64,000 nucleotides of DNA from Limnothrix sp. CACIAM 69d (GCA_001913845.2 MKGP02000003.1:62001-126000); one strand, 5' to 3'. Positions 17,099 through 27,036 are shown, numbered from the stretch's first letter. Program-made: numbers and translations. The notes: generated by a model not told the origin, from the letters alone.

Positions 17099-19306
17099 CT
17101 AAGTTCGGGGCGCAAAACTGCTCAAGGAATCGATCGTCAAGGCTGGCGAGACCGATCGCTCAGTGGCAGCAGGACTGGAAAAATATTGCTCGATCGGGAT
17201 TTTCACCACAAATTGGGTTTGTCCCTGCTCATTCACCTGATACCAAAGTTCCCCGTGATGCCGCTTCACAATGATTTGGTAGGCATTCGCCAGGCCCATT
17301 CCAGTTCCTTGCCCGATCGGCTTGGTGGTGAAAAAGGGATCAAAAATCTTATCCGCCAACGCTGGGTCAATCCCTGAACCATTGTCAGTAATTTGAATTT
17401 GTGCAAACCGTTGCAAGGTCAAACCATTGGCATGTTGCTGACAAATCAGGCGTGTTTCCACCTTCACCATGGGCACAAACATTTCTTGCAATCGACAGCG
17501 TTCTTCAATGGCATCCAGAGCATTGCTAAACAGATTAAACAGCGCTTGATTCAGCAAACCGGGATAGCATTCCACCGTGGGAATATCGCGATCGTAGGCG
17601 CAATGAGACTGGATCACTTGACCACAGGTGGACTCTAAAAACCGCTCGGTCAAAATGCTGAGCGTGCTATTAATGCCATCGTGAATATCAACGGATTTGA
17701 GTTCCGATTCATCCAATCGCGAAAAATTGCGCAATAACAACACAATTTCCCGAATTCGATCGGCCCCGTTTTTCATAGAGGTTAGAAGCTTAGGAAAATC
17801 GACTCTTAGAAATTCAAATTCCACGTCCGAGAGCCACTGGGCGATCGGGTTCACTGGATTAGGATAATGCTGCTGATAGAGATCAAGACCTTGAAACACT
17901 TGATTACTATATTCCTGGGCGTGGGTTAAATTGCCATAAATAAAACTCAAGGGATTATTAATTTCATGGGCAATGCCGCCAACCATTTTGCCCAAAGAAG
18001 CCAACTTTTCTGACTGCACTAACTGAGCTTGGGTTGCTTGCAATTGATTTAATGTGGTGGCTAATGATGCTGCTTGCTGTCGCGCCTCTTGTTCAGAAGC
18101 TTGTAGGGCTAAAGCAGTTTGTTGCTTTTCTTGTAACTCTTCCTGCAAGCGGTTCATCAACTTACTTTGGCGCAGGGCGATTCCCAATTGCAAACTCAAC
18201 TGCTGCAACGCTTCCACTTCCAAATTGTCCCAAGATCTTGCCCTCTGACAAGATTGGGCAATTAATAATCCCCAAAGATAAAACGTAGCCGGGGTGCTTG
18301 TTTGATCACCAAGGCTTTCCTGCCAATCTAAATGACTAGATTCTGATTTCCATAAAATTGGAATTACTAAGTTGCTGCGCACTCGTAAACTACGCAAAAA
18401 TTCTCGATGACATTCCTGCAAGGAGCTGACTTCAATGTCTTCAATCATGCAAATGCGTCCTGCTTGGTACAGAGGAGCATGTTTTTCTTGAAAACAAGGA
18501 TCTACGAAGGATTGTCCCAACAGGCTTAAGCTGGGATCCGAAACAGATTCTGTGGAAACTGCGCCGCTGAAGTCTGAATTGAGCTGAAAAATCAGCACCC
18601 GATCGACCTGCAAAAACTCGCGAACATCTTGCACCAGGGTTTGAAACAGGGGTTCAAAGTCCGCCGTTGTCCAAACACGCTGCAAGGTTTTAGAAAAAAT
18701 TTGTTCACAGGCTAACCGCTGAGCCAAAGACTGTTCAATCGATTGGCGTTCCTGAATCTCTCGCATCAGTTGAGTATTTTTGGTTTGTAACTCAACGGTG
18801 CGATCGGCAATTCGGGCCTCCAAATTCTGATTAATTTGGGCTAATTCTTGGGCAATCAGCTCCCGACTGCTGACCTCCTGTTGCAATTGTTGATTAATCC
18901 GCTCCAGTTCGTCCGGACTGCGCAACGACAAAAACTGAGGTAATAAATTCACCAAAGAAACAGCCGTATAACAAGAAATTAGAGCCGTTAAAGCTTTTTC
19001 AATTCCCGCTAGCCAATAGGCCCCATACCATAGTGTCCAAACTTCCAGCAAATGACCTAAGCCACATAGGATAATAAATGCCCCGAACATCAAAAAAATG
19101 CTGATTGGCAAAAATTTCCGACGCTGATAAGCAAAGTACATCAGCATGGCGGGAATCGAAAAATAGGCGATCGCAATTAGTGAATCACTAACCACATGCA
19201 GCCCTACTAAGGGCGTTTGCCACAAATAACAATGACCATGGGGCATATAAGATTGGCTGCCCAAAACGATCGCTTCAAAAATTTCCTTGATTTTTTGCAA
19301 ATCCAT
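17099..19306 (-). CDS. ethylene-receptor-like sensor histidine kinase
   Basis: 735 residues. Three membrane helices (about 35-120) match the ethylene-binding domain: [13 protein letters not shown] and [19 protein letters not shown]. Asp41, Cys81 and His85 sit where plant ETR1 has Asp25, Cys65 and His69, the Cu(I)-linked ethylene site. A coiled coil, a GAF domain of phytochrome-like type ([22 protein letters not shown]), another coiled coil and a complete kinase core follow ([42 protein letters not shown]). The family is known to sense ethylene or, with a bilin-binding GAF, light in cyanobacteria. The GAF shows no obvious CH chromophore cysteine motif, so bilin binding is doubtful. Confidence 0.88.
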   Translation of the reverse strand: MDLQKIKEIFEAIVLGSQSYMPHGHCYLWQTPLVGLHVVSDSLIAIAYFSIPAMLMYFAYQRRKFLPISIFLMFGAFIILCGLGHLLEVWTLWYGAYWLAGIEKALTALISCYTAVSLVNLLPQFLSLRSPDELERINQQLQQEVSSRELIAQELAQINQNLEARIADRTVELQTKNTQLMREIQERQSIEQSLAQRLACEQIFSKTLQRVWTTADFEPLFQTLVQDVREFLQVDRVLIFQLNSDFSGAVSTESVSDPSLSLLGQSFVDPCFQEKHAPLYQAGRICMIEDIEVSSLQECHREFLRSLRVRSNLVIPILWKSESSHLDWQESLGDQTSTPATFYLWGLLIAQSCQRARSWDNLEVEALQQLSLQLGIALRQSKLMNRLQEELQEKQQTALALQASEQEARQQAASLATTLNQLQATQAQLVQSEKLASLGKMVGGIAHEINNPLSFIYGNLTHAQEYSNQVFQGLDLYQQHYPNPVNPIAQWLSDVEFEFLRVDFPKLLTSMKNGADRIREIVLLLRNFSRLDESELKSVDIHDGINSTLSILTERFLESTCGQVIQSHCAYDRDIPTVECYPGLLNQALFNLFSNALDAIEERCRLQEMFVPMVKVETRLICQQHANGLTLQRFAQIQITDNGSGIDPALADKIFDPFFTTKPIGQGTGMGLANAYQIIVKRHHGELWYQVNEQGQTQFVVKIPIEQYFSSPAATERSVSPALTIDSLSSFAPRT

Positions 19307-20093
19307 TGAAGGTGCTCGCTGTAGCGGGAGATGGTCACTATGAGCAGGAGATGAAGTTTCTGGTTTCGAGAATTAGCAAGGCTTGAGCTGCTTGATCCAT
19401 TTAAGCATCCTAACAAAAAATGAAGTTTAAATAATTATTAGCTCATTACTTGTCAGCCCCCCATCTTAGCTTAATCCTCAGAAAATGAGAGAGATAATGG
19501 AAGCAAGATCAAGATTACCAAACTTCTATGCTGTATCAAAATATGCAAAGCATCAAAATCATGGATAGCCAAAACCTAGGTTGGCCTTTATTGTGGTGAT
19601 TTGTTATGGTGAGTCCTGCAAAGCGTCTTCATTATTTTAAGAGGATGTCTGGAAAGTCAAAATTGATACATTGTAGATCTTCCCAAGCAGCAAGAATCAG
19701 GAGTCTAAGTTTCTTGATCCCACGGCTGTTACTGCTTAGTTAGCGCTCCAATTCACTGCTCAGACATCCTCTAAAAACAAAATTTTTTGCATCGTCGTCC
19801 GTTGAAATCAAGTGATTAAAATAGATGAAAACTGTTCAGGAACAAACTCAATCATTTTTAAGATTGAATATTTGTGATCAAAATTAATTCTAGACAAGTT
19901 CAGCTTGCTTGACATCTAAACATCGCAACTTAAGGTCACAACTTAAGCTCAAAGGAGCTGAAATTGGTAAACTTTATAGTATTTTCAACGTAAGTATTCA
20001 TTGAAACAATCTATGTTCACAGGCGATCACTCTGTTTCAAGGCAGCGATCGCGGCAGAATTTCCCGAAGTTAGTTGCAAGGTTTGGGGGCTGA
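19307..20093. other. 787-bp AT-rich spacer
   Basis: No gene supported on either strand. It contains the second 133-bp family A element (19640-19772). The flanks are AT-rich, with HIP1 cores only near 20040, and may hold the divergent promoters of the ethylene-receptor-like kinase and the AAA operon. Confidence 0.4.
19640..19772. repeat. 133-bp MITE-like element, family A, copy 2
   Basis: Same 12-nt inverted ends (19640-19651 and 19761-19772) and the same total length as copy 1 at 14839-14971. Similarity continues inside both ends, while the middle has diverged and the CAAGGGGCTTAAG palindrome is not intact here. Confidence 0.75.
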
Positions 20094-21437
20094 ATGGCCG
20101 AAATTCCAAAAGTCCATAAACGATATCGCGGCGTTATGTTAAGTCCTCAAGGTTGGCAACGCTTGCAGTCCGCAGAGCAAATCTCTGCAACCCAACAGAA
20201 CCAAGGAAAGCCCTACACTTTAGAGCAGCTCAGCTACTTAACTCAATTGAGTCCTAATACCTTAACGAAGGTGCGCCGTCGCGAAAAATTGGTGGACTTT
20301 CAATCACTCCTTCTCTACTTTCAGGCTTTTGGTTTAGATCTCAGCGAGGGAGACTATTTAACTTCTATGCAAGTTCGCAATCTTGAGCGCACCAGAAAGT
20401 CAACTGATTGGGCGATGCAAGTGGCTCCGCCCCGGGGGCAATTACCGATCGACTCTCCATTTTATATTCATCGACCACCCCTCGAAAATCTTTGTATTGA
20501 AGAGGTGGTTCAGCCGGGATCGCTGGTACGAATCAAGGCCCCTCGACAATATGGCAAAACATCCCTCATAGCGCGTACCCTCAGCGAAGTTCAGCAGCGA
20601 GGATTTCGGACAGCAGTTGTCAATTTACAGGGAGCCGATCGACAGGTTTTAGGAGACTTAGACTGGTTTTTAAAGTGGTTTTGCGCCAGTGCAGCCAAAA
20701 GCCTGGGCTTAACCGATCGCCTGGCGGATCAGTGGGATCCGATGTTTGGGGTGAGTTATGCTTGCTCAGAATATTTTGAAAACTATCTATTGACAGAATC
20801 TGATGCGCCATTACTCTTAGTTTTAGACGAGCTAGATCGGCTCTTTGGCTATCCCGAATTAGCCACGGATTTTTTCGGCTTATTGCGATCTTGGTATGAG
20901 CAGGGACGCTATGGCTTGGAAAATCGAACAATTTGGCATAAATTACACATTGCTATTATCCACTCTACGGAAGTTTGGTTGCCCCTAAGTCTCAATCAAT
21001 CACCATTTAATGTGGGACTGTTGCTGGAACTGCCCGCATTCACTTGCGAGCAAGTTGTGACCCTTGCCCAACAATATCAACTAACCGCAGCCAAAGAATA
21101 TGGCCATGCCATTTTCACGTTTTTAGGGGGCAATCCCTTCCTATCTCAAATTGGCTTATTTTATTTAGCGCATCAAAAACTTTCTTTGGCGGATTTGCCG
21201 CAACAGGCAACGAATCCCGATAGCGTTTTTAGTAGTTACTTACGCCGCTTGCTGAAGCTCCTTGAACAACAGGAACTCCTAGAAACCATGCAGCAGGTGG
21301 TGCGATCGCCCAAGGGGTTAGAACTGCCCCACACGAAGGCCTTTCGACTCCAGGGTTTGGGGTTGGTCACCTTTGATCAGCGCTTGGCGTTTCCCAGTTG
21401 TGAACTGTTTCGACAGTTTTTCCTAACCCTTCCATGA
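20094..21437 (+). CDS. AAA-like (STAND-type) ATPase with N-terminal HTH-like domain
   Basis: 447 residues. Residues about 15-95 look like a helical DNA- or partner-binding domain (LSPQGWQRLQSAE, PYTLEQLSYLTQLSPNTLTKVRRR), similar to N-termini of cyanobacterial vWA/MoxR-associated proteins. The AAA-like domain (PF14516 type) follows: Walker A-like KAPRQYGKTSLIARTL, Walker B PLLLVLDELDRLF, then a domain with LGGNPFLSQIGLFYLA. There is no enzyme or repeat domain at the C-terminus. Its stop is 1 nt before the ATG of the next AAA-like gene, so the two form an operon. Proteins of this type are linked to NTP-dependent conflict or signalling systems; function here is inferred only. Confidence 0.75.
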   Translation: MAEIPKVHKRYRGVMLSPQGWQRLQSAEQISATQQNQGKPYTLEQLSYLTQLSPNTLTKVRRREKLVDFQSLLLYFQAFGLDLSEGDYLTSMQVRNLERTRKSTDWAMQVAPPRGQLPIDSPFYIHRPPLENLCIEEVVQPGSLVRIKAPRQYGKTSLIARTLSEVQQRGFRTAVVNLQGADRQVLGDLDWFLKWFCASAAKSLGLTDRLADQWDPMFGVSYACSEYFENYLLTESDAPLLLVLDELDRLFGYPELATDFFGLLRSWYEQGRYGLENRTIWHKLHIAIIHSTEVWLPLSLNQSPFNVGLLLELPAFTCEQVVTLAQQYQLTAAKEYGHAIFTFLGGNPFLSQIGLFYLAHQKLSLADLPQQATNPDSVFSSYLRRLLKLLEQQELLETMQQVVRSPKGLELPHTKAFRLQGLGLVTFDQRLAFPSCELFRQFFLTLP

Positions 21438-21438
21438 C

Positions 21439-22137
21439 ATGATCAACCCCGCCTCTCCTTCGGATTTTGTCTATCAGGTGGGGGGCAGTGTGCCGCCCCG
21501 ATCGCAGGCCTACGTGCAGCGCCAGGCGGATGATTACCTGCTGCAAGCTCTGTTGGCGGGCGAGTTTTGCTATGTGTTCAATGCTCGGCAAATGGGCAAG
21601 TCGAGTCTGCGGTTGCGCACCATGATCCAACTGCAACAACAGGGCATTAGCTGTGCGGCGATCGACCTGACGGCGATCGGGTCGCAGAAAATTGAAATTG
21701 AACAGTGGTACGCGGCGATTGCGGCCATGCTGAGTAAGCCCCTACCGTTGCCCTTCGATTTGCGATCTTGGTGGAAGGAATATGCCTACTTACCGCCAGC
21801 GGCTCGCTTGGGGGAATTTATTGATGCAATTTTGCGATCGGGCATTACAAATCGCCTAGTTATTTTAATTGATGAAATTGATACGATTCTGAATTTAAAA
21901 TTTCCCACGGATGATTTTTTTGCTCTAATTCGCACCTGCTATAACCGCCGCGCGGAGTTAGATCTCTATCAAGGATTAACCTTTGCTCTGTTTGGAGTCA
22001 CCACCCCCGGCGAGCTAATTTCTGATAAAAGTCGAACACCTTTTAACATTGGTCAAGCCATTCAATTAACGGGGTTTCAGCACTCAGAAGTTAGCAGTTT
22101 GGCGGCGGGGTTGGTGAATGTGGTTCCGCAGCCATAG
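21439..22137 (+). CDS. AAA-like/WD40 protein, N-terminal part (ends at in-frame TAG)
   Basis: 232 residues with the AAA-like domain: NARQMGKSSLRLRTM as Walker A and RLVILIDEIDTIL as Walker B. The frame stops at TAG (22135-22137) in the middle of the conserved domain. The same frame continues directly with RVLWEILRWTNGQPFLVQK, the expected next segment of the family, through to 25125. Without the TAG the product would be about 1228 residues. Either a real nonsense mutation, a programmed event or a sequencing error explains this. As written, the ATPase domain is truncated. Confidence 0.8.
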   Translation: MINPASPSDFVYQVGGSVPPRSQAYVQRQADDYLLQALLAGEFCYVFNARQMGKSSLRLRTMIQLQQQGISCAAIDLTAIGSQKIEIEQWYAAIAAMLSKPLPLPFDLRSWWKEYAYLPPAARLGEFIDAILRSGITNRLVILIDEIDTILNLKFPTDDFFALIRTCYNRRAELDLYQGLTFALFGVTTPGELISDKSRTPFNIGQAIQLTGFQHSEVSSLAAGLVNVVPQP

Positions 22138-22155
22138 CGAGTACTTTGGGAAATT

Positions 22156-25125
22156 TTGCGTTGGACTAACGGGCAACCGTTTTTGGTGCAGAAAATTTGT
22201 GCCTTGGTGTTGCGATCGCGCCAATTGTCAGCGGCCATGCCCGCCGCCGCAATTGACCCAACTACCAATCACGGGGCCGATCGCGCCGCCGATCAAGCTG
22301 CTGACCCCGCCGATACCAATCCGCCTGCCCGGTTTTCGCCCAGGGCCTTTGTCGATCGGCTGATCCAAAGCCAAATCCTGAACCATTGGGAAGCCTCCGA
22401 TGAACCGGAGCATTTGAAAACCATCCGCGATCGACTGCTGTATGACGAGCGATCAGCCGGGCGACGGCTGATGCTCTATCGCCAAATTTGCCGCGCCGAA
22501 CTGAGCGCCGATCCGCCGCCCCACCCACCGGGCCAAGCCACTGTCCCCCTGGTGCAGGCGGATGGATCCGCGGCCCAAACGGAATTGCTGTTGGCGGGAA
22601 TTGTGGAAAAACGGGATGGCTACTTGCGGGTTAAATGTCGCATTTACCGGGAAGTCTTTAACCTGGCCTGGGTCGATCGACAGTTAGACGACCTGCGCCC
22701 CTACGCCATTTGGCTGAATGCTTGGGTGGAATCCAACTACCGCGATGCGTCCTATCTGTTGCGGGGCAATCCGTTGCGGGAAGCCTTGGATTGGATGCAA
22801 AAGCGCAGTCTCGACGACTTGGACTATCGCTACTTGGCCGCCAGCCAGGAACTGGAGCAACTGGAAATTCAGCGCCAACTGGAACTCGATCGCCTGCGGG
22901 AGGCCGAAGCCCGTTTGGAAATTGAGCAACGCAGCGTCCAGCGCCAACGCCAACTGCTGGTGGCCCTGAGCATTACCCTTGCCGCTTCCTTGGTTTCCGG
23001 TGGCATTACCCTGTACGCCTACCAGCAGGCCGCCATCAGCGACGTGCGATCGACCATTGCCGCCTCCCGAGGGAGTTTTGCCTCCGATCAACGACTGGAT
23101 GCCCTGTTGCAAGCTTTGCAAGCACGCGATCGCTTCCAACAATTGCGCTTTGTGCCGGCCCAAACTCGCCAAGAACTGAAGCAACGCACCCAAAGTGTTT
23201 TGGAGCAGGCGGTTTATGGCGAAAACGAGAAAAATCAGCGCTTTGCTCACCCCGGTGGCGCATTGGCCGCAGAATTTAGCCCCGATGGTCAATCGATCGT
23301 CACCACCGGCACCGATCGCACCGTCAAAGTGTGGCGCTCAAACGGCGCGTTGGTTCATACCTTGGAGCACAGTTCCTTGGTGTACGATGCCACCTTCAGC
23401 CCCGACAATCAAAAGCTGCTGACCGCCTCCCTTGACGGCAATTTGCACATTTGGGATTGCAACTCCGGCCGGCTGCTCAAAAAATTTACCGCCCATCAAG
23501 GGGGGATCTGGTCTGTGGACTGGAGCCGAGATGGGCAATGGATTGTTTCCGGCAGCAGCGACCTGACCGCCAAAATTTGGTCAGCCACCACGGGCAACTT
23601 GAAAACCACCTTGCGGGGCCACAAATCCACCGTTTGGTCCGTGGCCTTTCACCCCAACAGCCAACGGGTAATCTCCACCGGCATTGATGGGCAAATGCTC
23701 CTGTGGTCGATCGAGGGACAACGCCAACGCCAATTCAACGCCGGAGCCAGCGCCGTTTGGGATGCTATCTTCAGCCCCGACGGTAACTTGATCCTCTCGG
23801 CTCACGCGGACAATCAGTTACGGCTGTGGCGGGCCGATGGCACAGCGGTACGCACCATTTTGCGCCATGAGGCAGCGGTGATTAACGTGGCGTTCAGCGC
23901 CGATGGCCAACGGTTTGCCTCCGCTTCGGCCGATCGCACCGTGCGCCTGTGGGAAACGGCCACCGGTCGCCTACTGCGGATCTATCCGGGCCATGCGGCC
24001 ACCATCCGCGGCCTTTCCTTCAACCAGGACGGCAAAACCCTGGCCTCCGTCAGTGAAGACGGCTTTCTGCGGTTTTGGGCCACCGAAAACGTCTTCTTTG
24101 AGCAATTGCACGACCACCCCACTACGGTTTGGCGGGTGAATTATGCCGCCAAGTCTTCTCCCCTGTGGCCACAAATGACCACCATCACCGCCAGCGATGT
24201 GCGTTTTTGGCAACGGAACGGGCGACCGGTGCGGGAGTTCGCCAATCTCAGCGAGGGAGAGCTATACAGCCTGGCCCTGCACCCCACTCAGCCGCAGTTT
24301 GTGGCGGGGGATGCCAACGGCAAGCTGACTTGGGTAGATGTGGCCAGCGATCGCCGCCAATCCATGACCGGCAGCCAGTCGCCGATCCATGGCGTGGCCT
24401 TCAGTCCCGATGGGCGCTATTTGGCAGCGGTGGGCGACGATTTGCACTTCAACCTTTGGCGGCATGAGAACAATGGGCGCTATGTGCAGTTGCAACGGTT
24501 CCCGGCCCACAAAGCTCGCGTTTGGGATGTGGCTTTCAGTCCCGATGGTTCCTATGTGGCCACCTCCAGCACCGATAGCACCGTGAAGCTTTGGACTTGG
24601 GCCGATCGCGCTCGCAGCCGACTTCAGGAACAACCGGCCCAAGTGCTGAAGGGCACGGGCAGCGGCATTTGGGGCTTGGCGATTCGGGCCGACAGTGAAC
24701 AAATCGCCGCCGCCAGCCGCAACCAAGAGGTGCGGATTTGGAACCGGCGGGGCGAGCTGCTGCGCCAAATTCCCACCCAAGGGGATAGTGGCCTGACGCG
24801 AATTGCCTGGAGTCCCGATGGTCAGTTATTGGCGATCGCGAAAAACAACAGTGCGATCGAGCTGCGATCGCCCGAAGGCAAGCTGATCACCACTCTCAGC
24901 GGCCATAGCTCGATCGTCAGCAGCGTGTCTTTTAGTCCCGATGGGCAACAGCTCGCCTCCGGCAGCGAGGATCGAACGGCAACCCTTTGGAATTTGTCCC
25001 AAGTGCGATCGCTCAATTTTGTGGAATATGGCTGTCGATGGGTTGCCGATCGCTTGCAACATGGGGCGCAAGATTTTGATTTACCCCTATGTGGGCCTTA
25101 TTTGGATTTCAAAAGTAAAAGGTAA
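22156..25125 (+). CDS. AAA-like/WD40 protein, C-terminal part with 14 WD40 repeats
   Basis: This is the continuation of the 21439 gene in the same frame after the TAG. The first possible start is the TTG at 22156 (up to 989 residues), so expression as a separate protein is uncertain. It carries the end of the AAA-like domain (RWTNGQPFLVQKICALVL), a Gln/Glu-rich coiled coil, one membrane helix (LLVALSITLAASLVSGGITLYAY) and 14 WD40 units, such as ASADRTVRLWE, SSTDSTVKLWT and SGSEDRTATLWN. Fourteen units fit two seven-bladed propellers. Related intact proteins in cyanobacteria are putative membrane-bound signalling or conflict ATPases. Confidence 0.8.
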   Translation: MRWTNGQPFLVQKICALVLRSRQLSAAMPAAAIDPTTNHGADRAADQAADPADTNPPARFSPRAFVDRLIQSQILNHWEASDEPEHLKTIRDRLLYDERSAGRRLMLYRQICRAELSADPPPHPPGQATVPLVQADGSAAQTELLLAGIVEKRDGYLRVKCRIYREVFNLAWVDRQLDDLRPYAIWLNAWVESNYRDASYLLRGNPLREALDWMQKRSLDDLDYRYLAASQELEQLEIQRQLELDRLREAEARLEIEQRSVQRQRQLLVALSITLAASLVSGGITLYAYQQAAISDVRSTIAASRGSFASDQRLDALLQALQARDRFQQLRFVPAQTRQELKQRTQSVLEQAVYGENEKNQRFAHPGGALAAEFSPDGQSIVTTGTDRTVKVWRSNGALVHTLEHSSLVYDATFSPDNQKLLTASLDGNLHIWDCNSGRLLKKFTAHQGGIWSVDWSRDGQWIVSGSSDLTAKIWSATTGNLKTTLRGHKSTVWSVAFHPNSQRVISTGIDGQMLLWSIEGQRQRQFNAGASAVWDAIFSPDGNLILSAHADNQLRLWRADGTAVRTILRHEAAVINVAFSADGQRFASASADRTVRLWETATGRLLRIYPGHAATIRGLSFNQDGKTLASVSEDGFLRFWATENVFFEQLHDHPTTVWRVNYAAKSSPLWPQMTTITASDVRFWQRNGRPVREFANLSEGELYSLALHPTQPQFVAGDANGKLTWVDVASDRRQSMTGSQSPIHGVAFSPDGRYLAAVGDDLHFNLWRHENNGRYVQLQRFPAHKARVWDVAFSPDGSYVATSSTDSTVKLWTWADRARSRLQEQPAQVLKGTGSGIWGLAIRADSEQIAAASRNQEVRIWNRRGELLRQIPTQGDSGLTRIAWSPDGQLLAIAKNNSAIELRSPEGKLITTLSGHSSIVSSVSFSPDGQQLASGSEDRTATLWNLSQVRSLNFVEYGCRWVADRLQHGAQDFDLPLCGPYLDFKSKR

Positions 25126-25193
25126 AAAGTGAAAAGTAAAATTTGAAAGGCAAAAATAAAAGTAAAAAGCGATCAAACTCTTTCTAAGTAAAT

Positions 25194-25342
25194 GCCTGAA
25201 AAGCAAATATCGGAAAAGCCAAAACTACTGACTTTTGGGTCTCATTGATCGATAAAAACAAGGGGCTAAAATCGACAAAGACAAGGGGCTTAAGCCCCTT
25301 GCCCCGATGACTTGATGATTACCGGTGAGTTGCTTTTCAGGC
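25194..25342. repeat. 149-bp inverted-repeat element related to family A
   Basis: Inverted ends GCCTGAAAAGCA (25194-25205) and TGCTTTTCAGGC (25331-25342). The ends resemble those of the 133-bp elements (CTGAAAAG core). The centre holds the palindrome CAAGGGGCTTAAGCCCCTTG (25282-25301) and a half copy just before it. It lies between the convergent ends of the WD40 and DUF2927 genes and may act as a bidirectional terminator. Confidence 0.65.
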
Positions 25343-25347
25343 CGCCT

Positions 25348-26331
25348 CTAGCGGAAAAGTTGGCGAATTTGTTCGCGGGTTTGACCACTGCGCACCCGGC
25401 GATCGTAAAGCATTTGAATTAAGTCCCGATCGAGCGGCGAAAAATCCTGCGTTTCCGTCCAGCCTTGATAAAACGTGCTGTCGCGATAGGTTTCCGCATC
25501 GTTCATCAAGCCCAAAGATTGGGTCAGTTCTTCCCGGATCAGGTGCGATCGCTCCCGTTGGCTCACCCCCGTGGTGCTAATTAAAATTTGGGCCCGTTGA
25601 ATTTCTAAATTGCCCGTCCACCAAACCCGAAAAAATCCCAAATTTCGGGGCACATAGTGGGGGTCATATTTCGGAAAATCTGCTTCCGGCACAAAGTAAA
25701 TGACGGCATTGGGATTTTGGGTGGTGAAGCGAATCCGAATTACACCGCCCAATAATTGATTGAGATCACCCACAATTCGATCGAGCGTTTCCCGATCGGC
25801 CGTCGTCGGCTCACCCCGCACCGCCAACCGCAGATCGCTCGCCCACTTGCGAATGTAGTTTGTATCAGGATTATTGGAAAATTCGTTCCCAAAAGCCACT
25901 TCCACGAAGTAGTCCAAGGCGGCCCGAGAATAGCGCCGATCGCTCGATCGGCGCGTGCTCATGAGCCACTGAGCAAGCGGTTGATGGGGTTGATTCTTGA
26001 GATATTGCTGATCATTGGGTTGATCATTGGGTGGATTATTGGGTTGATCATTAATTTGATCACTAATTTGATTATCAAATCGGCCAACAAACTGATCAGC
26101 AAACTGGTCATTAAGCGGATTACCAATTAGCTGATTACTCGCCAAGACCGATCGCCCCGGAGCCGGATCAGTGGCGCGGCCCCAGGAACCCACCCCCCAC
26201 AGCAACATTGCCAACCCGATCGCCCCCCATAGGGTATTTCGGGGGATTGATCGACTCTTGGGTTGAATCTTGGATCCACTCTTGGATTGACTCTTAGATT
26301 GAATCTTTCGAGAACGGGGACGATCGCTCAT
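25348..26331 (-). CDS. DUF2927 exported protein
   Basis: 327 residues. A basic N-terminus (RSRKIQSKSQSKSGSK) is followed by one hydrophobic segment (TLWGAIGLAMLLWGVGSWG), so it is probably anchored or exported. Residues about 65-110 are a degenerate Asn/Asp/Gln/Pro repeat (NDQPNNPPNDQPNDQQ). The DUF2927 domain fills the C-terminal two thirds and ends in SHLIREELTQSLGLMNDAETY and FSPLDRDLIQMLYD. The HLIREE segment resembles a metal-protease helix, though with only one clear histidine. Function unknown. The low-complexity part is encoded by 15-18-nt repeats. Confidence 0.8.
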   Translation of the reverse strand: MSDRPRSRKIQSKSQSKSGSKIQPKSRSIPRNTLWGAIGLAMLLWGVGSWGRATDPAPGRSVLASNQLIGNPLNDQFADQFVGRFDNQISDQINDQPNNPPNDQPNDQQYLKNQPHQPLAQWLMSTRRSSDRRYSRAALDYFVEVAFGNEFSNNPDTNYIRKWASDLRLAVRGEPTTADRETLDRIVGDLNQLLGGVIRIRFTTQNPNAVIYFVPEADFPKYDPHYVPRNLGFFRVWWTGNLEIQRAQILISTTGVSQRERSHLIREELTQSLGLMNDAETYRDSTFYQGWTETQDFSPLDRDLIQMLYDRRVRSGQTREQIRQLFR

Positions 26332-26445
26332 AGCTATTGGCTAACTTCTTGTGCCGTTGATTAACCCATGATTGAGACCTAGGCCGAGACCCAGACGCAT
26401 GGCGGCGGCAGCACCCGACTAACCGGCAATCCCCTAAACCGCCCC

Positions 26446-27036
26446 CTAAACTGCACTGAGACCAAAATAGGTCGGCTCATTGCCAGGTTTCCACTTGATG
26501 TTGCAACCCAAGCTGGGAATTTGGGGTTCCGGAACCGGTTCCCCCGCCCAAACGGCCGCCAATGCAGCCCGCAAATCTGCCCCATCATTGGGTTCTGGGT
26601 TGCCGGGGCGGCTGCGATCGAGCTGGCCACGATAGACCAAAGCGCGATCACGATTAAACACAAAGAAATCTGGGGTGCAGGCGGCCGAGTAGGCCTGGGC
26701 CACCGCCTGAGTTTCGTCATAGCACACCGGGAAGTTGAATCCGCAGTCCCGGGCCCAGTCCGCCAGCCGATCGGGCGCATCATCGGGATAGGCCACCGCA
26801 TCGTTAGCGCTGATGGCAATGATCCCGGCGCGATCGCCCCAATCTCGACCCAACTGGGCCAACTCCGCCTGAATATGCTTAACGTAGGGGCAATGGCGGC
26901 AGAGAAACATCACCAATAGCAACGGGCGATCGGCCACCGTTGCCAGGGAAATGGTCTCGCCCGTGGTCACCTCCGGCAGGGCAAAATCCGGAGCCAGAGT
27001 ACCCAATTCCAACATCATTGAAGCGGTTAGCACCAT
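26446..27036 (-). CDS. thioredoxin-fold redoxin (AhpC/TSA-like)
   Basis: 196 residues. MLELGTLAPDFALPEVTTGETISL is the usual redoxin start, and CRHCPYVKHI (near residue 51) supplies a CxxC active pair. ACTPDFFVFNRDRALVYRGQLD is the cis-Pro region and final strands. Family members reduce peroxides or disulfides using thioredoxin. The ATG at 27036 gives the expected N-terminus, with AGGAG about 15 nt upstream. No partner gene is adjacent. Confidence 0.88.
   Translation of the reverse strand: MVLTASMMLELGTLAPDFALPEVTTGETISLATVADRPLLLVMFLCRHCPYVKHIQAELAQLGRDWGDRAGIIAISANDAVAYPDDAPDRLADWARDCGFNFPVCYDETQAVAQAYSAACTPDFFVFNRDRALVYRGQLDRSRPGNPEPNDGADLRAALAAVWAGEPVPEPQIPSLGCNIKWKPGNEPTYFGLSAV

Noticed and set aside
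22684-23292. 202-codon minus-strand frame
   Set aside because: It is antisense to the WD40 protein and has no domain.
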